The notes under the pieces: generated by a model
What the model was told of the DNA's origin: nothing
The model's database searches: none
The model's input: the letters and a program-made list of their open reading frames with translations, nothing else
Position numbers and translations under genes: made by a program
Part shown: positions 48,095-57,342 of the stretch, one piece after another
How the letters are laid out: each line of letters opens with the position of its first letter
How positions within the stretch are numbered: the stretch's first letter is position 1
NCBI GenBank assembly: GCA_902489745.1
Contig: CABUBB010000003.1
Location: 124,001 to 188,000 of the forward strand
Reading direction: 5' to 3'
From: Metaruminococcus_A sp003150405
Lineage (GTDB): Bacteria > Bacillota > Clostridia > Oscillospirales > Ruminococcaceae
Length of the DNA: 64,000 bases

Positions 48095-49294
48095 TTAATA
48101 TGCACTACTCTGTTTTTTGGTTCTCAGCTTTTTACAGATAAACAGTCCAAGCAGCAAAAGCGCCGGAAAAACAATCGCGGCCAAAATCCCGATTCTAAGG
48201 TTATCATCGAAACAGCTTGATACGACCCCAGCAAGGGTTGGGCCACCGGAACATCCTAAATCGCCGGCCAAAGCCAGCAGTGCAAACATTGCCGTACCGC
48301 CGCCCCGAATGGAGGCCGCCGCTTTGCTAAAGGTTCCCGGCCACATAATTCCAACGGACAATCCACAAACCGCACAGCCCACCAAGCCGACTGCCGGAAT
48401 TGGAACAAACGATATACACAAATAGGACAGAATACACAAAATGGCGCTGTAAACCATAAAGCGGTCCAGGTTAATTTTTTCACCATATTTTCCATAATAC
48501 GCCCTTGACGCGCCCATTAAAGCGGCAAACGCCATTGGGCCAGCCAAATCGCCAACGGCCTTATCAACGCCAAGACCATTCTCCGCAAAGGTGGAAGCCC
48601 ACTGACTGACCGCCTGTTCACTTGCCCCTGCGCTCATCATCATCAACAGCAGAACCCAAAAGATCTTTTGTGAAAACAATTCCTTCAGGGTAAGGCCCTT
48701 ACTCCCCTCTTCATTCAACGAGGCAATCGGTGCTTTCATAAAAGCAGCTCCATTGAAGATGGGAATGATCGCCCAAACCAAGGCCAGTATCTTCCAGTTC
48801 TGAATGCCGAATACCCAGAAGAAAACCGTAGAAATCAACACAACTCCAACATGCCCCCAGCAATAAAAGGAGTGGAGAAGGCTCATTGCCTTTTCTTTGT
48901 TGTCGGTTGGACACGCCTCCATAATGGGGCTGATCAGCACCTCAATTAAGCCGCCGCCAACTGCATAAACCACAACCGCAATCAGCAGGCCAATAAAGGC
49001 GTCGCTGAACAAATCGGGCAGTACCGTCAATAAAATCAATCCAGCCGCCGAACAAATATGTGCAAGGATAATTGAGGCGCGGTACCCAATTTTGTCAATG
49101 AACCCGGCTGACAGCAAGTCCACCAAAAGCTGTATTACAAAGTTAATGGTAATCAGCATGGTGATTTTGGAAAGAGGAATTTGATAACTGCTTTGAAAGG
49201 TGATAAACAGCAACGGTACAAAGTTATTTACAATCGCCTGAACAATATACCCAACAAAGCAGGCATTCATTGTTTTTTTATAGCTGCCGTTCAT
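48095..49294 (-). CDS. MFS transporter
   Basis: A 399-residue major facilitator with twelve hydrophobic segments. SAGFIDKIGYRASIILAH is the loop 2-3 region (G-x3-D-x2-G-x-R type), and the overall pattern is like the FucP-type sugar porters. A carbohydrate is the most likely substrate, though this is inference. The ATG at 49294 has AAAGGAG upstream. It is divergent from an AraC gene at 49417, which probably regulates it. Confidence 0.9.
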   Translation of the reverse strand: MNGSYKKTMNACFVGYIVQAIVNNFVPLLFITFQSSYQIPLSKITMLITINFVIQLLVDLLSAGFIDKIGYRASIILAHICSAAGLILLTVLPDLFSDAFIGLLIAVVVYAVGGGLIEVLISPIMEACPTDNKEKAMSLLHSFYCWGHVGVVLISTVFFWVFGIQNWKILALVWAIIPIFNGAAFMKAPIASLNEEGSKGLTLKELFSQKIFWVLLLMMMSAGASEQAVSQWASTFAENGLGVDKAVGDLAGPMAFAALMGASRAYYGKYGEKINLDRFMVYSAILCILSYLCISFVPIPAVGLVGCAVCGLSVGIMWPGTFSKAAASIRGGGTAMFALLALAGDLGCSGGPTLAGVVSSCFDDNLRIGILAAIVFPALLLLGLFICKKLRTKKQSSAY

Positions 49295-49416
49295 AGAAAA
49301 GCCCGCTCCTTTCAACATTACTATTTGTCATTATATCATTTTCCTCTATCTTATTCCTTGTGATTTATCGCCATTTTATGTTATAATATCGCCAAAAGCG
49401 GCAGGAGAACGGCGCT

Positions 49417-50301
49417 ATGCAGATCACTGAAATTAAAACGGACGATACACTGCGGGAACTTCGCCCACACGGACGGCCGGATTTTCCATTTGAATATTAT
49501 TACGATGATATAAAGGGGTTTGACAAACAATATGTCGAGTGGCACTGGCACAATGAATTTGAATTCATAACCGTTGACACAGGACCGGTGGACTGTTCCA
49601 TTGGCAACGAGCGAATCCGCCTGGCTGCGGGAGAAGGAATGTTCATTAACAGCGGGGTCTTTCACAAATTTGAATCCCCCTTGCGGGGAACGGCTCCCAA
49701 CATTCTTTTTGCGCCCGATTTTTTCGCTTCTAAAGATTCCGCTGTGTACCAAAACTACATAGCACCTGTGCTCTCGTCCAACTGCCGTTTCATTGCTTTT
49801 CAGCGGCGAAATGTTTGGGAGTCGCAAATTTTAGAGCAGCTTAACCGGATTTATCGGGCGGCACAGTCCAGTGACAGACTCAAGGAACTTCGCATCCAAG
49901 CGCTTGTCTGCGAATTATGGCGCCTGTTTTATGAAGCTGCACATGAGCATTTTTCCACTGTAAAGACCAGCCAAAGCACACTGTTGCAGTCGCGCCTTCA
50001 GCTTATGATTCAATTTATCGGAAACAACTATAAGGAAAAAATCAAGCTGGATGACATTGCACACGCAGCCAATATCAGCAAAAGCGAGGCTCTCCGCTGT
50101 TTTCATACCGGCGTTCAGACAACGCCGGTATGCTACCTCATTGCGCACCGGTTAAACCGTGCGCGGGAGCTGTTGCTGACGACCGACGATACCATTGCTA
50201 ACATTTCCGCCGAGGTTGGATTTGACAGCGGCAGCTACTTTACCCACACCTTTACCAAAACATTTGGCATTACCCCAAAAGCATTTCGGAACCGGGACTG
50301 A
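49417..50301 (+). CDS. AraC family transcriptional regulator
   Basis: A 294-residue regulator with an N-terminal cupin domain (WHWHNEFEFITVDTG near 43-57) and a C-terminal double helix-turn-helix (about 190-290). The latter has HAANISKSEALRCFH and ends FTHTFTKTFGITPKAFR. The cupin often binds sugars. It is divergent from the MFS transporter, with 122 bases between the starts. A terminator follows, shared with the convergent hcp remnant. Confidence 0.93.
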   Translation: MQITEIKTDDTLRELRPHGRPDFPFEYYYDDIKGFDKQYVEWHWHNEFEFITVDTGPVDCSIGNERIRLAAGEGMFINSGVFHKFESPLRGTAPNILFAPDFFASKDSAVYQNYIAPVLSSNCRFIAFQRRNVWESQILEQLNRIYRAAQSSDRLKELRIQALVCELWRLFYEAAHEHFSTVKTSQSTLLQSRLQLMIQFIGNNYKEKIKLDDIAHAANISKSEALRCFHTGVQTTPVCYLIAHRLNRARELLLTTDDTIANISAEVGFDSGSYFTHTFTKTFGITPKAFRNRD

Positions 50302-50336
50302 TGCAGGAAACATTCAAACTTTTTCCCATACAAATA

Positions 50337-50375
50337 AAAGGCCCCGGTATATGTGCCCTATATACCGGGGTCTTT
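50337..50375. terminator. Terminator between AraC and the hcp remnant
   Basis: CCCCGGTATAT (50342-50352), loop GTGCCCT, ATATACCGGGG (50360-50370), then TCTTTAT. It overlaps the stop codon of the hcp remnant. Confidence 0.8.
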
Positions 50376-51745
50376 ATCCATATCCTGTTCTGGAGCAGTG
50401 ATGGGCTGTAATCCATAAGTGTCAACCAATACTTTTACGACACTTTCCGAGAGAAAAGCCGGAAGAGTTGGTCCTAGATACATATTTTTGATGCCCAGTG
50501 AAAGCAGTGTCAACAAAATACAAACTGCTTTTTGTTCATACCAAGAAAGCACCAGCGTCAACGGCAGATCGTTGACGCTGCACTCAAATGCATTCGCAAG
50601 TGCCACTTTAATTGCGCTGTATGCATCGCTACACTGCCTCATATCCAGAATATGCGACAGACCGCCGATTTCGCCTAAATCCAGATCGTTAAAGCGGTAT
50701 TTTCCGCAGGCAAGGGTTAAAACCAGCGTATCCATTGGGGTTTGTTTAACAAATTCCGTATAGTAATTTCGGCCCGGATGAGCGCCGTCACAGCCGCCGA
50801 CTAGGAATATATGCTTAATATTCCCCTTCTTAATGGCGGAAATCACTTTATCCCATTGGCCAATACCGTGCCGTGTGCAAAACTGGTGGTCAGCATATGC
50901 CCACCATTGATGCCGCTCATGCTTCGGTCGTGCTTATATCCGCCTAACGCAAGGGCCTGCTCAATTAGCGGCGTAAAATCCTTATTCCCCTTTTCGTCCG
51001 CTGCAATATGGGCCAGCCCATCATAGCCTACAGCCGAGGTGGTATAAACCCGGTCCTGATAACTGGGCCGCTGCGGCATTAAACAATTAGTGGTAAACAG
51101 GACGGGGACGGGAATATCTTCAAACTCTTTCTGCTGGCTTTGCCGTGCGATTCCAAAGTTGCCGGCAAGATGGGGGTATTTTTTCAGTTCCGGATACCCA
51201 TGTGCCGGAAGCATTTCGCTGTGGGTATAAACACGAATCTCCTTGCCCTTGGTTTGCTTCAACAACTGCGCCAGATCCTTTAAATCGTGACCGGATACTA
51301 CAATAAAGGCCCGGCCTTAATATCGGTATTCACCCGGGTTGGCACAGGCGTCCCAAAGGTTTCCGTATTGGCTCGGTCAAGCATGGCCATACATTTTAAA
51401 TTAACCTGACCAAATTCTATGATGAGGGCCAGCCATTCCTCCACTGTATGCTCCGCGTTGATTGCACAAAGCGGTCAATAAAACGCCGGATAGAATTATT
51501 GGCGTCTGCCGTGTAAAGCCCCTTATCATCAGTTTTTTCCCAAGGTCCGTTAAATATTTGTCCTGCTTTCAAAAGACTTGATATTGTTTTCTGACAGTGT
51601 AGTAAACAAACCGTCTATCAAAAGTCGATCGGCTGTTTTGGTTCGGCGTTCATTCTTTACAGCGGTTTCCGCCAGACAAATCAGTTCACAGACCAAATCA
51701 TCCTGTAGATTAGCAGTTTCCGGCTGCTTGCCGCAACATTAGTAC
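50358..51745 (-). pseudogene. hcp: Hydroxylamine reductase (hybrid cluster protein) pseudogene
   Basis: Fragments of Hcp follow each other in the right order but in different frames. From the N-terminal side: CGKQPETANLQDD-like (about 51735), KAGQIFNGPWEK and NSIRRFIDRF (about 51480-51570), EHTVEEWLALI, VNLKCMAMLD and TPVPTRVNTDIKAGP (51315-51450), SGHDLKDLAQLLKQ and YTHSEMLPAHGYP (about 51200-51295), and finally FLVGGCDGAHPGRNYYTEF to the C terminus. Frame breaks are visible near 50875, 51306 (a lost T) and 51475. The N-terminal cysteine cluster is gone. It can no longer make an active enzyme. Confidence 0.92.
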
Positions 51746-51849
51746 CGAATCTTTTTAAAACAACTGGCCTGGTCTTTTACGCAGCAATATGCTATACTTA
51801 TAAACCCACCCCTAAAAAATGAATTATGCCAAGACAGGAGGATGCAAGT

Positions 51850-52521
51850 ATGGACTGTTTGCAATGGATGACCTGCCTTACCCAAAAGCTACAGGCTGCG
51901 TTTGAAAAGCGTCTGCTGTTTGTCGGGCTGCAGGGAAGCTGTCAGCGAGGCGAGGCAACCGCCCAAAGCGATATTGATGTGGTTGTACTATTAGATACCG
52001 TCTGTCTCCGCGAGCTGTCGTTATACCGAAGCATATTGGCCGAAATGCCATGGAATGAACGCGCCTGCGGCTTCATCTGTGGAAAAGAGGAGTTTACACA
52101 CTGGCCAAAGCATGAAATCTTCCGTTTTTGTCAGGATACCCGTGCATTTTATGGAAACCTCGAACAGTTGGCGCCAAGTATAACACAGACCGATATTCAG
52201 GAAAGCCTTCGGATTGGCGCTGCGAACCTGTACCACGAAGTGTGCCATCTCTATCTCTATGGGAACGGCAGTGCAGAATCGTTAAAAGGCGCATACAAAA
52301 ACGTTTTTTTCCTCCTGCAAATCTGGTATTACCTGGTTTTTGGGAGGTATATCCAAACAAAGCGGGAACTGCTTCCGCTGCTGCATGACCCGGAGGCAGA
52401 GCTGTTAAGTCGCATTATTTGCTGGGATGAACAGACGCAGGAGCGCGGGGAGCATCCAGAGCGGTGGTTTGAACCTCTTCTCAATTGGAGCAGTGGTCTG
52501 CTGACCGAAGGCGTAAAATAA
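51850..52521 (+). CDS. Nucleotidyltransferase-fold protein
   Basis: A 223-residue protein with an N-terminal nucleotidyltransferase core: GLQGSCQRGEATAQSDIDV supplies the GS motif and the SDID metal pair. The rest is alpha-helical, resembling the kanamycin nucleotidyltransferase/adenylyltransferase group. It could transfer AMP to an antibiotic, a protein or an RNA; which one is not clear. The ATG at 51850 follows AGGAGG with about nine bases spacing. It stands alone. Confidence 0.83.
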   Translation: MDCLQWMTCLTQKLQAAFEKRLLFVGLQGSCQRGEATAQSDIDVVVLLDTVCLRELSLYRSILAEMPWNERACGFICGKEEFTHWPKHEIFRFCQDTRAFYGNLEQLAPSITQTDIQESLRIGAANLYHEVCHLYLYGNGSAESLKGAYKNVFFLLQIWYYLVFGRYIQTKRELLPLLHDPEAELLSRIICWDEQTQERGEHPERWFEPLLNWSSGLLTEGVK

Positions 52522-52602
52522 GCTCCTTTTCTCCTATACTGCAGCAGGTACTCTAGTCCTAGGTTCCATCTGTGTCTTTTTCAATCAATAATATATTAAT
52601 AC

Positions 52603-52642
52603 AAAACACCCCGCCGTAAAGAAATACGGCGGGGTGTTTTTC
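52603..52642. terminator. Bidirectional terminator between convergent genes
   Basis: AAACACCCCGCCGTA, loop AAGAAA, TACGGCGGGGTGTTT, with T-runs on both sides. It serves the small protein gene (minus) and perhaps the nucleotidyltransferase gene (plus). Confidence 0.9.
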
Positions 52643-52817
52643 AAATGTCTCCCCGAAGCAGGTTTTCTGCATAGTCGCGCAGGGACTCAAAGGAATTGAT
52701 GTTCTGTGCCCGGGTGCTGATTTGCTCCTGCACATAATCTGGGAGTGAATTGTAATACTGCTTTGCATGCGGATTCTCTGCAACCAGCGCATGAAGGCTT
52801 TGGTATTTCTGTTTCAT
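52641..52817 (-). CDS. Small conserved-looking helical protein, 58 residues
   Basis: A short gene of 58 codons, easily missed by length cut-offs. It reads MKQKYQSLHALVAENPHA..., then SLPDYVQEQIS, NINSFESLRDYAENLL and ends RGDI. It has a proper ribosome site (CGGAGAA, seven bases before the ATG at 52817) and a strong terminator that overlaps its stop. The sequence looks like a soluble helical protein of the type found in Oscillospiraceae genomes; I know no function for it. Confidence 0.75.
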   Translation of the reverse strand: MKQKYQSLHALVAENPHAKQYYNSLPDYVQEQISTRAQNINSFESLRDYAENLLRGDI

Positions 52818-52912
52818 AACATTCTCCGTTCCGCCGCCTGAACAAGCGGCTTTGCATTACGGCTTGCGCCTGCTGTTAGTATGGGTGGATAGGGACGGAA
52901 ATATGTCAGACA

Positions 52913-53389
52913 TTAATTGAGCAGCCAAACAAACAGGTTGAGGTAACCCGCAAAGGTCAGCCACAACAGGTACGGCACCTGAAGCCAGGCGGCGGTGCGG
53001 TTTATTTTTCCGAACCGCCAAATCATGACAACGACGAGAATCCAGAGCAGCAAAAGCCAGAAAAAGGCAAACGCGTAGGCCTGCATATTAAAAAAGATGA
53101 TGCTCCAGAAAAAATTAACTACAAGCTGCACCGCATACACCGTAAGAACTGAGCGGCTTCCAGGTTCGCCGGACGCATAAACCAAATAAGATGAAATGCC
53201 CATCAGGACAAACAAAATTCCCCATACGACCGGAAAAAGCCATCCGGGAGGAGACAGCGGCGGCTGCACCAAATTGCCGTAAACCTCCATGCTGTTCATG
53301 GTGAGAAAGCCGGAAAGCGCACCAACTGCAAGAGGGATGAGAATGCTGAGAATCAGCGGCTTCCAGCGGATGGTTGTAACTGCGCGCAT
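52913..53389 (-). CDS. tspO: TspO/MBR family membrane protein
   Basis: A 158-residue protein with five membrane segments. LVQPPLSPPGWLFPVVWGILF is reflected in the PPLSPPGWLFPVVWG loop, and VVNFFWSIIFF and the C-terminal LWLTFAGYLN complete the family pattern. TspO binds porphyrins and related ligands and is tied to stress responses. It has AAGGAG upstream. An 8-base inverted repeat lies in its promoter region (53408-53426). Confidence 0.93.
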   Translation of the reverse strand: MRAVTTIRWKPLILSILIPLAVGALSGFLTMNSMEVYGNLVQPPLSPPGWLFPVVWGILFVLMGISSYLVYASGEPGSRSVLTVYAVQLVVNFFWSIIFFNMQAYAFAFFWLLLLWILVVVMIWRFGKINRTAAWLQVPYLLWLTFAGYLNLFVWLLN

Positions 53390-53407
53390 ATTGAACCACT
53401 CCTTTAC

Positions 53408-53426
53408 GGTAATAGTTTATTACCGC
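53408..53426. promoter_or_regulatory. Inverted repeat upstream of tspO
   Basis: CGGTAATA, spacer GTT, TATTACCG: perfect 8-base arms. It lies 19 to 37 bases before the tspO start, at the probable -10/transcription start, so it may be an operator. Confidence 0.55.
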
Positions 53427-53442
53427 AACAGCCATTCTATGT

Positions 53443-53810
53443 AATGGAGCACAAATTTTTAAGGAGCAAACAGGGCATGTTGTTCAGTGATTACGTGCGG
53501 CCGACTCTGTGTAATTGCCTTTTCACCGCACCAAAAAGAACATCCACAAGCCAATGGGATGTAAAGCCGCTTGCAAAAGCGATTACCGGGAAGTATAATA
53601 AAACTGTTGAAACAAAAGGAATGCCTTTGAAATGCAGAAACAGCCGCGCCAATTTTCATATCACAGGCGGTAGGAACGCCGTATTTTCCGGCAGAATAGC
53701 TATCTGCCTTTTCGGTATTCCCATCCCGTTTCAGAGTATTGGGGATGTACCACCCCAGCGCCGAATCAGGCGTTTGTATTTTTATCAGCCGTGAGCAGTT
53801 TCAGGTAAGG
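53443..53810. other. Intergenic stretch with no supported gene
   Basis: About 370 bases between the divergent tspO and ybjQ-like genes. A 116-codon plus-strand frame from 53444 exists but has no ribosome site or recognisable sequence. No promoter of consensus quality was found for the ybjQ-like gene. Confidence 0.5.
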
Positions 53811-53823
53811 AGTGAAGAAAACG

Positions 53824-54135
53824 ATGATCTTGGTAAATACCGAATACATCAGCGGAAAAGAAATTGAAATGCTCGGCCTTGTAAAAGGAAGCACCATCCA
53901 GTCCAAAAACATTGGGCGGGATATTACCCAAAGTTTTAAAACCATTGTCGGCGGTGAACTGAAAGCCTACACCCAAATGATGGACGAAGCGCGCACGCTG
54001 GCGACCAAACGCATGGTAGAGGAGGCCGAAAGCGTAGGAGCAGACGCTGTCATCAATGTGCGGTACTCTTCTGCCTCGGTCATGCAGGGGGCTGCTGAAA
54101 TTATGGCGTATGGCACTGCGGTAAAATTCAAATAA
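53824..54135 (+). CDS. YbjQ family (heavy-metal-binding/UPF0145) protein
   Basis: A 103-residue protein of the YbjQ family. LGLVKGSTIQSKNIGRD is the opening segment, and EEAESVGADAVINVRY is the conserved core. Members form pentamers or similar rings and are of unclear function. The ATG at 53824 is chosen because AAGGAG lies eleven bases upstream; GTG at 53812 overlaps that site. A terminator follows. Confidence 0.92.
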   Translation: MILVNTEYISGKEIEMLGLVKGSTIQSKNIGRDITQSFKTIVGGELKAYTQMMDEARTLATKRMVEEAESVGADAVINVRYSSASVMQGAAEIMAYGTAVKFK

Positions 54136-54150
54136 ACTGGATTAGCCGCT

Positions 54151-54184
54151 AAAAGCCGCGTTTGATTAAACGCGGCTTTTTTAT
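54151..54184 (+). terminator. Terminator of the ybjQ-like gene
   Basis: AAAAGCCGCGTTT, loop GATT, AAACGCGGCTTTT, followed by TTA. Confidence 0.92.
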
Positions 54185-54224
54185 CATAAACACCATTGTT
54201 AAAAAATCCAACGGAGGAATGGAC

Positions 54225-55844
54225 ATGAATTTTAATCCCCTGAGTTACCGCTATCCTTCACGGCGCAGCCTTGTATACGGCGCCAAAGGGATGGTCTGCA
54301 CTTCCCAGCCGCTCGCTGCACAGGCCGGCCTGGATATTTTAAAAAAGGGCGGCAATGCAGTGGATGCAGCGATTGCCACCGCCTCCTGCCTGACGGTTGT
54401 AGAGCCAACCTCCAACGGAATCGGGGGAGATGCGTTCGCTATTGTCTGGAGCAAGGGAAAGCTCTACGGGCTCAATGCAAGCGGGCCGGCACCGGCCTTG
54501 GCTGATCCGGAGGCTCTGCGTAAAAAAGGGTATACCAAAATGCCGCGCCGCGGCTGGAACGCCGTCACCGTACCGGGAATCCCTTCCGCCTGGAGTGCGC
54601 TTGCCGGGCGGTTTGGAAAGCTCCCGTTTGAGCAGCTTTTTGAGCCTGCAATCTCCTATGCAGAAGAAGGCTACCCCGTCTCTCCCGTTGTTTCGCTGCT
54701 GTGGGAACGCGGTGCGCGTTTGTTCAGCAGCGCGCAGGTGACGGGTGAACTCACCCCGGAAGAACAGCGCCCCTGGTTCAAACAATTCGCTCCAGAAGGC
54801 CGTGCACCAAAAGCAGGCGAACTCTGGAAAGCTCCGGATTTGGCGCAGACGCTGCGCCTTCTCGCCCAAAGCCGCTGCTCTGAATTTTACCACGGCACGC
54901 TTGCCGAACGGATTGACGCTTTTTCAAAACAACACGGCGGCGCACTGCGCGCTGCCGATTTGGACGCATTCGCCCCGGAGTGGGTAGAGCCTATTTCAGT
55001 CCGTTACCGCGGCTATGACGTTTGGGAGCTGCCTCCGAACGGCCACGGCCTGGTGGTGCTGATGACACTGAACCTGCTCAAACAGTTTGAATTTGGCGCG
55101 AGAGAAGACAGCCAAACCATTCACCGACAGCTCGAGGCAATGAAGCTTGCCTATGCGGACGGCCAGCGCTATATTGCCGAGCCCTCCGCCATGCGGGTAA
55201 CCGCGGAGCAGCTTTTATCCGAGGAATACGCCAAACGGCGTGCGGCGCTCATTGGTGAAACGGCGCTGGAGCCGTTCCATGGAGATCCCAACTGCGGCGG
55301 TACCGTTTACCTCTGTACAGCGGACGCCGAGGGCAACATGGTCTCCTACATTCAGAGCAATTACAACGGATTCGGCTCCGGGCTGGTGGTACCCGGAACC
55401 GGGATTTCCCTGCACAACCGCGGGTATAATTTTTCACTTGACCCGCATTCTGACAACTGTCTTGCGCCGGGCAAACGCCCGTATCACACCATTATCCCCG
55501 GTTTTCTCACCAAAAACGGCGAAACGGTTGGCCCATTTGGCGTTATGGGCGCCTTTATGCAGCCGCAGGGCCATGTGCAGGTGCTGGAAAATTTAATTGA
55601 TTTCGGTCTGAACCCACAGGAGGCGCTTGACGCACCACGCTGGCAGTGGACAGGAAACAAATCCATTCTGCTGGAACCCGGCTTTCCGTCTGAGGTCATC
55701 CAAGCGCTGGAACGCAAGGGGCATGACGTCAGCATTGCAGCGGAATCCATCAGCTTTGGCCGCGGGCAGATGATCTTCCGAAATGGGAACACCTATGTAG
55801 GCGCGTCCGAACCACGCGCCGATGGCTTAGTCGCAGCGTGGTAA
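54225..55844 (+). CDS. Gamma-glutamyltransferase family protein, cytoplasmic form
   Basis: A 539-residue Ntn-hydrolase of the gamma-glutamyltransferase family. GGNAVDAAIATASCLTVVEP and SNGIGGDAF open the large-subunit part. NCGGTVYLCTADAEGN holds the Thr that would become the N-terminal nucleophile after self-cleavage. There is no signal peptide, so it stays in the cytosol, as do YwrD and oxamate amidohydrolase. It hydrolyses or transfers gamma-glutamyl or related amide groups. Of ATGs at 54219 and 54225 the second is better spaced from GGAGG. Confidence 0.93.
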   Translation: MNFNPLSYRYPSRRSLVYGAKGMVCTSQPLAAQAGLDILKKGGNAVDAAIATASCLTVVEPTSNGIGGDAFAIVWSKGKLYGLNASGPAPALADPEALRKKGYTKMPRRGWNAVTVPGIPSAWSALAGRFGKLPFEQLFEPAISYAEEGYPVSPVVSLLWERGARLFSSAQVTGELTPEEQRPWFKQFAPEGRAPKAGELWKAPDLAQTLRLLAQSRCSEFYHGTLAERIDAFSKQHGGALRAADLDAFAPEWVEPISVRYRGYDVWELPPNGHGLVVLMTLNLLKQFEFGAREDSQTIHRQLEAMKLAYADGQRYIAEPSAMRVTAEQLLSEEYAKRRAALIGETALEPFHGDPNCGGTVYLCTADAEGNMVSYIQSNYNGFGSGLVVPGTGISLHNRGYNFSLDPHSDNCLAPGKRPYHTIIPGFLTKNGETVGPFGVMGAFMQPQGHVQVLENLIDFGLNPQEALDAPRWQWTGNKSILLEPGFPSEVIQALERKGHDVSIAAESISFGRGQMIFRNGNTYVGASEPRADGLVAAW

Positions 55845-55910
55845 GCTACCCGGTTCCATAAATACGCAAACCCCATTGGCCGATAGGGCAGTGCGATAAG
55901 AAAATTTTAG

Positions 55911-55945
55911 CAGGGGCGGCAATCAGCCGCCCCTGCCTCGTTTCT
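55911..55945. terminator. Terminator between convergent genes
   Basis: CAGGGGCGG and CCGCCCCTG pair around a short loop and are followed by CCTCGTTTCTT. It lies between the gamma-glutamyltransferase-like gene and the hexokinase-like gene. Confidence 0.75.
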
Positions 55946-55978
55946 TAAAGCATCGCGCCCAGCCAGTGGGGTCGTTTT

Positions 55979-57319
55979 TTATATTCCTTTACGGACACAA
56001 TCCTCGGCAATCGCCATTGTTGCCGTTCCAATCAAAGTGGTATCCACCTGCTTTAAATCAGCCGCTGCAGCCTTGCCGGCGACAAGCTCTTTAAGCGGCG
56101 GATCCTCTGCCAAAACGGCGCGGACCGGCGTTCCGTCAAAATAGGTGAGGCCGCTTTTCATCTTCCGGCGGATCTCTTCAAAAATCCGAGGCTTGATAGC
56201 CGGGTTGCGGGCAATACTTCCTTCCAGGTAAATAACGCTGCGGCCGCCGTTCTCCAACGGACCCATAAAAACTATCGTGGAGACGATGGTATTGGCGAGG
56301 GTTTGGTAGCTGCGCACAGCAATGGTGGATGCAAGCTCCATCAGCTCTGCATAGCCCGTTTCGCCTGCTACCTCTCTGAGCCTTTGCAGCCGATTGGTGT
56401 CAAACGCACGGTCAAGGCTGTTCTGGTAAAGCTCATACACCGTACGGGTGTCCCTGCTGTGGGTGAAGAAATCCGCAATCGGCTTTCCCTCCAGCGCGGA
56501 ACCGCCAAGGCGGACACGCTCTGCCACAGCACGGCGCATCAGAGAGAAAACGCCCTTGCCTGCAATGGCATAATTGAGCTGGCGGTTTTCGGTCTCTTCT
56601 GCGGGAAAAAGCGCGTCGTCCTCCGGGAGATTGCAGACCAGCGCAATTGGCAGGTAATGGCGCTCATCGCCGTTTGCCATTCCGGTTCCACAAATGCACA
56701 GAACCGTTTTGTCCCGCTCAGTCACATCGGAAAGTGCAACCGCACCGTGATGGGCAACAATTCCGTCCGACTGGTAAAACATCATATAATTTGGGAAGCC
56801 ACGGGACTTCATATAACGGTCAAAGTTTGTCTCAAACACCAGCTCTTCGCACACCTCTTTTTTACTGCGGGCAACCATACGATCAAAGGTGGGCAGCTTG
56901 GTCGGATGATACGGACAGTGCTCCACAATCAGCATCGGCAGGGAAATGCCGATGCACGGGCAGGCCGTTTCAGAAAGATAGCTGCGCACAGCAGCATCCT
57001 GAATAAGCAGGCGGTCAAGATAATCGTAAAAATCGGTGTGCTGCTCCGGGTTTTCCTCTGCACGGACGTAATCCACCACCATCTGCCCTCCACGCATCGA
57101 GGCGATCATTACCTTGGCGTTGGTTCCGCCGAACGAAAGCGCAAGTACGGCGCCGTGATTGTAAAAGGCCGACGGCTTTTGCTTTGCAATGCGAAAATGC
57201 TGTTCCATACCAGATTCGCTTGACGGCATCTCCCCCGCTCGGAACAGCGCGATAAAATCCGCCAGTTCGCGGTCGGTGTCCGGCAGCAATCTCTTCTGAA
57301 TCTGCTCCATCTGTGTCAT
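55979..57319 (-). CDS. Hexokinase-like sugar kinase
   Basis: A 446-residue protein of the actin/hexokinase ATPase fold. LALSFGGTNAKVMIA is the phosphate-1 loop (compare LDLGGTN in hexokinases), CICGTGMANGDE resembles the phosphate-2 loop, and VIYLEGSIARNP is near the adenosine motif. Bacteria of this group usually use smaller ROK or GlkA kinases, so a long hexokinase-type enzyme is less common. It should phosphorylate a hexose with ATP. It is 23 bases after the SDR gene and may share its promoter. Confidence 0.83.
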   Translation of the reverse strand: MTQMEQIQKRLLPDTDRELADFIALFRAGEMPSSESGMEQHFRIAKQKPSAFYNHGAVLALSFGGTNAKVMIASMRGGQMVVDYVRAEENPEQHTDFYDYLDRLLIQDAAVRSYLSETACPCIGISLPMLIVEHCPYHPTKLPTFDRMVARSKKEVCEELVFETNFDRYMKSRGFPNYMMFYQSDGIVAHHGAVALSDVTERDKTVLCICGTGMANGDERHYLPIALVCNLPEDDALFPAEETENRQLNYAIAGKGVFSLMRRAVAERVRLGGSALEGKPIADFFTHSRDTRTVYELYQNSLDRAFDTNRLQRLREVAGETGYAELMELASTIAVRSYQTLANTIVSTIVFMGPLENGGRSVIYLEGSIARNPAIKPRIFEEIRRKMKSGLTYFDGTPVRAVLAEDPPLKELVAGKAAAADLKQVDTTLIGTATMAIAEDCVRKGI

Positions 57320-57342
57320 AGTCCATTCCTCCGTTGACCGTT

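Noticed and set aside
47701..48141. A 146-codon plus-strand frame
   Set aside because: No ribosome site, unusual composition, and it overlaps the palindrome and the MFS gene.
53444..53794. A 116-codon plus-strand frame upstream of the ybjQ-like gene
   Set aside because: No ribosome site, no recognisable motif, and it covers the tspO control region.
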